From Arcobacteraceae bacterium (GTDB lineage Bacteria; Campylobacterota; Campylobacteria; Campylobacterales; Arcobacteraceae): DNA of 64,000 bases. This document shows, piece by piece, positions 60,491 through 64,000 of the stretch. The notes beneath the pieces were generated by a model, which worked only from the letters and a program-made list of their open reading frames with translations, was not told where the DNA came from and did no database searches. The stretch's first letter is position 1, and every line of letters begins with the position of its first letter. Where the stretch lies: positions 1 to 64,000 of the forward strand of contig JALNYH010000002.1 in NCBI GenBank assembly GCA_023229945.1. The letters run 5' to 3'. A program made the position numbers and the translations under genes.

Positions 60491-60520
60491 TCCTTATTTA
60501 TAAATTCATTTTATAATTCA

Positions 60521-60562
60521 TTGACTATTGTCAATGAATTTAAGAAATAATTACTGTAGAAT
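60521..60562 (+). promoter_or_regulatory. Crp/Fnr-type box plus -10 for crp/fnr gene 3
   Basis: TTGAC-TATT-GTCAA (60521-60534), extended to a longer palindrome by flanking CA/TG, is followed after 22 bases by TAGAAT (60557-60562). The preferred ATG lies 110 bases from the box. Confidence 0.75.
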
Positions 60563-60643
60563 TCAATATGGTTTTTAAGAGGTGTTGCAATAGTTATAAA
60601 TTTATTTGTAATTATTATTGGCTTATACATGGAGGTGTTTGAA

Positions 60644-61315
60644 ATGTTGCGTAAATATTTAAAAGAGTTTTTTACAAGCTTCTCATCAGAAATGATTGAC
60701 AAAGTTATTGACATGTCTTATTTTAGTAAACTAAATAAAGATAATATCTTATTTTACGAAGGTGATGAACCAAAATACCTATATCTAATAGTTGAAGGGG
60801 TTGCATCAGTATACAAAACATACGAAGATGGCTCAACCCAAGTATTAAAATATTTTTATCCACTAAGTCTAATAGCAGAACTTGCAAATATCCAGAATAT
60901 TCCATATCCAGCAAGTTGTAGATGTGAAGAAGACTCTAAATTTGTTGTTATAGATTATGAAAAATACCAAAAGAACTTTTCAACCAATCCACTAACTTCC
61001 AATAATGCCGCAACACTATTACTTCATTCTATTGCATCAAAGCTATATTTTCATATCAATGAAAACAACCTAAGACCTATGAAGAATATCTCCATTATAC
61101 AAAGAATTTCTGGTATGTTACTACAAGATTGTGACTACCTAAATCGCACAAAAAGGTGGAAAGTTGCACAAGATTTATGTATATCTTCTGAGACACTCTC
61201 AAGAAATCTAAAAAAACTAAAATCCTTAAAAGCCATCAAAATTGAAAAAACTAAAATAACTGTTTTAGATGAAAATATTTTAGAAGCCATCATACAAGGG
61301 AATACTATAGAATAA
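60644..61315 (+). CDS. Crp/Fnr-family transcription regulator 3
   Basis: A 223-residue regulator. The cNMP-like barrel has FYEGDEPKYLYLIVEGVASVYK near residue 38, and the winged helix has LCISSETLSRNLKKLKSLK near residue 182, again with the E-x-x-S-R signature. Several cysteines (SCRCEEDS, QDCDYL, DLCIS) are not spaced as an FNR cluster. I place the start at ATG 60644 because GGAGG lies 8 bases before it; the ATG at 60629 overlaps that ribosome site. It is preceded by a Crp/Fnr-type box, suggesting autoregulation or cross-regulation by its paralogues. Confidence 0.9.
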   Translation: MLRKYLKEFFTSFSSEMIDKVIDMSYFSKLNKDNILFYEGDEPKYLYLIVEGVASVYKTYEDGSTQVLKYFYPLSLIAELANIQNIPYPASCRCEEDSKFVVIDYEKYQKNFSTNPLTSNNAATLLLHSIASKLYFHINENNLRPMKNISIIQRISGMLLQDCDYLNRTKRWKVAQDLCISSETLSRNLKKLKSLKAIKIEKTKITVLDENILEAIIQGNTIE

Positions 61316-61327
61316 CAAATCATAAAG

Positions 61328-61369
61328 TTGACTCCCATCAATTTTATTTATTTTCAATTTAAGTATAGT
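61328..61369 (+). promoter_or_regulatory. Crp/Fnr-type box plus -10 for the chemoreceptor
   Basis: TTGAC-TCCC-ATCAA (61328-61341) is followed after 22 bases by TATAGT (61364-61369). The ATG begins 79 bases after the box. Confidence 0.7.
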
Positions 61370-61419
61370 GTCGAACTAATAAGAATAAATATATATCATA
61401 TTAGTTTGGAGGCTTTTGT

Positions 61420-63618
61420 ATGTTTAAAAATTTTTATATTAAGACTAAGTTACTTATTCTTTTTATTATCCCATTGTTGGCTGTCTTAATTCTTCTTGTG
61501 GTTAAGTTTATAGAATTAAACCAAAGCCTTTCCAATGCAACCAAAGCAGCTTCTATTGAAGAGATTAGAGGAATTGGTGACATCATACACAATTTACAAG
61601 TTGAAAGAGGCTTAAGTGCTAGATATATAGCTTCAAATGGAACAAATTTTAAAGATGTATTGCAAGAACAAAGAACTCTATCAGCGAGTTCTATCAATAA
61701 GTTAATAAATTTCCAAACACAACAAAACAATATCATAGCTTCTCAAATTGTTAAAGATTTAGACACAAAAAGAAATCTTATAGATACATTATCATATAAT
61801 TTAAATCAAAGTGGCAGTTACTATAGTGATATGATATCTCAACTTCTAAATTACTATCGAACCATTTTACTAAAATCAAAATTACCACAAATTAAAAATG
61901 ATTTACTAGCTCACTATTGGCTTTTACTAGCAAAAGAAAACTTTGGTCAATTAAGAGCAAATTTAGCAATAACTTTTCGACAAAAATATTTTTCTGATGA
62001 TATATTACAAAAATCTAGTGCTAATCAAGCTACTATAATACTTGGCTTTCAAAACTTTGAATCAGATGCAAATATCGATATTGTCAATTATTTCAAAAAA
62101 ACTTTTCAAGGAGAAAGTGTAGATACTACAAACAATATGATTCAAATTGCTTTTGAAAAGCAAAAAGATGATTGTGGGAATATTGAACCATCTTTATGGT
62201 TTGACACAGCCACAAAAAGTATTGATATTCTAAAAAATATTGAAGATTATAGTATAGCACATATAGAATCAACTATGAAAAAAACAATCTCTTCTATTTA
62301 TTTTGAGATTATGAAAGACTTAATCATCAGCTTGGTTCTAATCATTGTAGTAATATTTTTATATCTTCAAATCTCAAAAGATATTCTTACATCTTTAGAG
62401 TCATTTAAAAATGGGTTATCACTATTTTTTGATTTCTTAAATAAAAAATCAAATAATGCCAACAGTATTGATATAAATAATAAAGATGAATTTGGTCAAA
62501 TGGCTAAATTAATAAATGAAAATATAGAAAAAACTCAAGTCATGATTTCACTAGATAATGAAGTAATAGCTGATGCAAAAAATGTTGTTGCAAGGGTAAA
62601 TAATGGATGGTATAGCCAATGTATTGAAGCAACAACTACAAATGAATCACTAGAACAATTTAAAGAAAGTGTTAATGAAATGATAGTAAATACAAAAAAT
62701 AGATTTTTAGATGTAAATAATATCTTAAATCTCTATACAAAACATGACTACACAAAAACTCTTCACCTAAAGCCTACAGATGAAAAAGGTGGGGTTTTAG
62801 AATCATTAATTTTAGGTGTTAACTCTTTACAAAATTCTATTACACAGATGCTTATCCAAAACCAAACAAATGGAACTACACTTGATAAAAGCTCAAATAT
62901 TTTACTTCAAAATGTAAATACCCTAAGTCATAGTGCAAATTCCGCTGCAGCTGCATTAGAAGAAACTGCTGCGGCACTTGAAGAAATTACTGCCACAGTT
63001 GTCAGTAATTCATCAAATATTCTTCAAATGTCACAATATTCAAAAGAAGTTATAAACTCAGCAAAAAAAGGGCAAGAATTAGCCAAAAACACATCAACAG
63101 CTATGGATGAAATAACAACTCAAGTTCATACTATAAATGAAGCTATAGCTGTAATCGATCAAATATCATTTCAAACAAATATTCTATCCTTAAACGCTGC
63201 AGTTGAAGCAGCAACTGCTGGAGAAGCTGGAAAAGGATTTGCAGTAGTTGCTGCAGAAGTGCGAAACCTAGCATCAAGAAGTGCTGAAGCTGCCAAGGAG
63301 ATAAAGTATATTGTAGAGATAGCTACATCCAAAGCCAATTTAGGTAAATCAATAAGTAGTGAAATGATAAAAGGATATGATGAACTTTTGCAAAATATTG
63401 ATAAAACTACAGCAACAATTTCAGAAATTGCAAATGCTTCCAAAGAACAAGAAGCTGGTATTACACAAATAAATGATGCAGTAACTGGACTTGATCGCCA
63501 AACTCAAGAAAATGCCTCCATAGCATCTCAAACACATGATATTGCAATACAAACTGACAATATTGCAAAAGCAATAGTATCTGATGTCATAAATAAGCAA
63601 TTTATTGGCAAAAGTTGA
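61420..63618 (+). CDS. NIT-domain methyl-accepting chemotaxis protein
   Basis: A 732-residue chemoreceptor. It has an N-terminal membrane helix (about 10-28) and a periplasmic NIT domain (about 45-290) with the typical start IRGIGDIIHNLQVERGLSARYIAS. A second helix (about 300-325) and a long linker follow. The cytoplasmic signalling domain has the hairpin-tip region QISFQTNILSLNAAVEAATAGEAGKGFAVVA (about 582-612; shown here in two overlapping family blocks) and flanking methylation helices. NIT domains sense nitrate and nitrite, so this protein should steer swimming toward electron acceptors. GGAG precedes the ATG. It has a Crp/Fnr-type promoter. Confidence 0.93.
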   Translation: MFKNFYIKTKLLILFIIPLLAVLILLVVKFIELNQSLSNATKAASIEEIRGIGDIIHNLQVERGLSARYIASNGTNFKDVLQEQRTLSASSINKLINFQTQQNNIIASQIVKDLDTKRNLIDTLSYNLNQSGSYYSDMISQLLNYYRTILLKSKLPQIKNDLLAHYWLLLAKENFGQLRANLAITFRQKYFSDDILQKSSANQATIILGFQNFESDANIDIVNYFKKTFQGESVDTTNNMIQIAFEKQKDDCGNIEPSLWFDTATKSIDILKNIEDYSIAHIESTMKKTISSIYFEIMKDLIISLVLIIVVIFLYLQISKDILTSLESFKNGLSLFFDFLNKKSNNANSIDINNKDEFGQMAKLINENIEKTQVMISLDNEVIADAKNVVARVNNGWYSQCIEATTTNESLEQFKESVNEMIVNTKNRFLDVNNILNLYTKHDYTKTLHLKPTDEKGGVLESLILGVNSLQNSITQMLIQNQTNGTTLDKSSNILLQNVNTLSHSANSAAAALEETAAALEEITATVVSNSSNILQMSQYSKEVINSAKKGQELAKNTSTAMDEITTQVHTINEAIAVIDQISFQTNILSLNAAVEAATAGEAGKGFAVVAAEVRNLASRSAEAAKEIKYIVEIATSKANLGKSISSEMIKGYDELLQNIDKTTATISEIANASKEQEAGITQINDAVTGLDRQTQENASIASQTHDIAIQTDNIAKAIVSDVINKQFIGKS

Positions 63619-63656
63619 TTTGTATCAATGATAATAATTATGAAAGCTGTTAATAT
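63615..63656 (+). promoter_or_regulatory. Crp/Fnr-type box plus -10 for the DUF2249-like gene
   Basis: TTGAT-TTGT-ATCAA (63615-63628) overlaps the last codon and stop of the chemoreceptor gene and is followed after 22 bases by TAATAT (63651-63656). The ATG begins 62 bases after the box. Confidence 0.7.
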
Positions 63657-63689
63657 TCACCTAATTTCATAAGTAATTAAGGAGAAAAA

Positions 63690-63986
63690 ATGCCTATCCC
63701 TACAAATTCTACCGAAGTAAATGTTGTTGGTGCTACTGTACCGTTTTTTAAAGAAACTATTGATGGTATCGATATTTATTATTTTGATACATCCGCTACA
63801 GAACCACCAGTTCCTATGATAAATGCTATGGCAGGATTAAATCTTGTCACAAAAACATCCAAGCTTATTATGATAAATCATAAAATGCCAACAAAACTTT
63901 TGGAAAATCTTGAAAATACATATAAGATTACAAAAGAAACACTAACAAATGGGAATGCAAAAGTTACATTTGAAACCAAAATATAA
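63690..63986 (+). CDS. DUF2249-like (TusA-fold) small protein
   Basis: A 98-residue cytoplasmic protein. The central part ATEPPVPMINAMAGLN, then KLIMINHKMPTKLLENLE and a final strand KVTFETKI, follows the order seen in DUF2249/TusA-like domains (PPEPM helix, strand with His, P-x-x-L helix, last strand). The N-terminal 30 residues are unassigned. DUF2249 genes often accompany NO-related genes. AAGGAG precedes the ATG. A Crp/Fnr-type promoter in standard geometry places it in the regulon. The function is unknown. Confidence 0.7.
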   Translation: MPIPTNSTEVNVVGATVPFFKETIDGIDIYYFDTSATEPPVPMINAMAGLNLVTKTSKLIMINHKMPTKLLENLENTYKITKETLTNGNAKVTFETKI

Positions 63987-64000
63987 CTTAGGTTAAATTA

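Overview
The window is AT-rich DNA from a Campylobacterota (epsilonproteobacterial) denitrifier. The grounds are the napAGHBFLD-type operon without napC, a Sec-exported clade II nitrous oxide reductase with a fused C-terminal haem and nosB/nosC1/nosC2/nosG/nosH partners, and tightly packed operons on both strands. The genus cannot be fixed from sequence alone (Sulfurimonas- or Arcobacter-like lineages fit). Almost the entire pathway from nitrate to N2 lies in one block, with its sensors, regulators, haem d1 synthesis and copper handling.

Layout. 1-6.0 kb: small proteins, a cation/proton antiporter, a cytochrome c553, and a TorT-like periplasmic binding protein with a PAS histidine kinase. 6.0-13.9 kb (minus strand): nap operon A-G-H-B-F-(88-aa orf)-L-D-PAS. 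14.1-22.2 kb: PilJ-type receptor, first Crp/Fnr regulator, YgbA-like protein, cytochrome c, MOSC protein, RNA helicase, PilJ-type histidine kinase with HD-GYP response regulator, Rrf2 regulator. 22.3-27.5 kb (minus): norCBDQEF. 27.7-36.7 kb (plus): cytochrome c peroxidase, second Crp/Fnr regulator, a second norCB-like set with small membrane proteins, nirS, nirN, a parvulin. 36.7-40.3 kb: an accessory patch with a SLOG/phosphoribosyltransferase pair, a P-loop protein, a 53-aa protein, duplicated upstream regions, and an MNT antitoxin with a decayed HEPN toxin. 40.3-46.6 kb (minus): haem d1 operon. 46.7-60.5 kb (plus): GT3/TrpD2-like protein, nosZ, nosBDGC1C2HFLY and a second NosL/ABC module. 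60.6-64 kb: third Crp/Fnr regulator, NIT-domain chemoreceptor, DUF2249-like protein.

How it works together. NapAB reduces nitrate with electrons from NapGH; NirS (haem d1 made by nirE/Met8-like/nirDL/nirJ/nirF/nirN) reduces nitrite; two cNor-type enzymes reduce NO; NosZ reduces N2O. The most striking regulatory feature is a set of 14 near-palindromic boxes of the form TTGA(C/T)-N4-(G/A)TCAA. Each lies 22-23 bases upstream of a TANNNT -10 element, the geometry of a class II Crp/Fnr activator site. They serve up to 17 promoters, including all three crp/fnr genes, the two-component system, the NIT-domain chemoreceptor and several genes of unknown function, so the window reads as one self-regulating denitrification regulon.

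No tRNA, rRNA, CRISPR array, insertion sequence or prophage was recognised.
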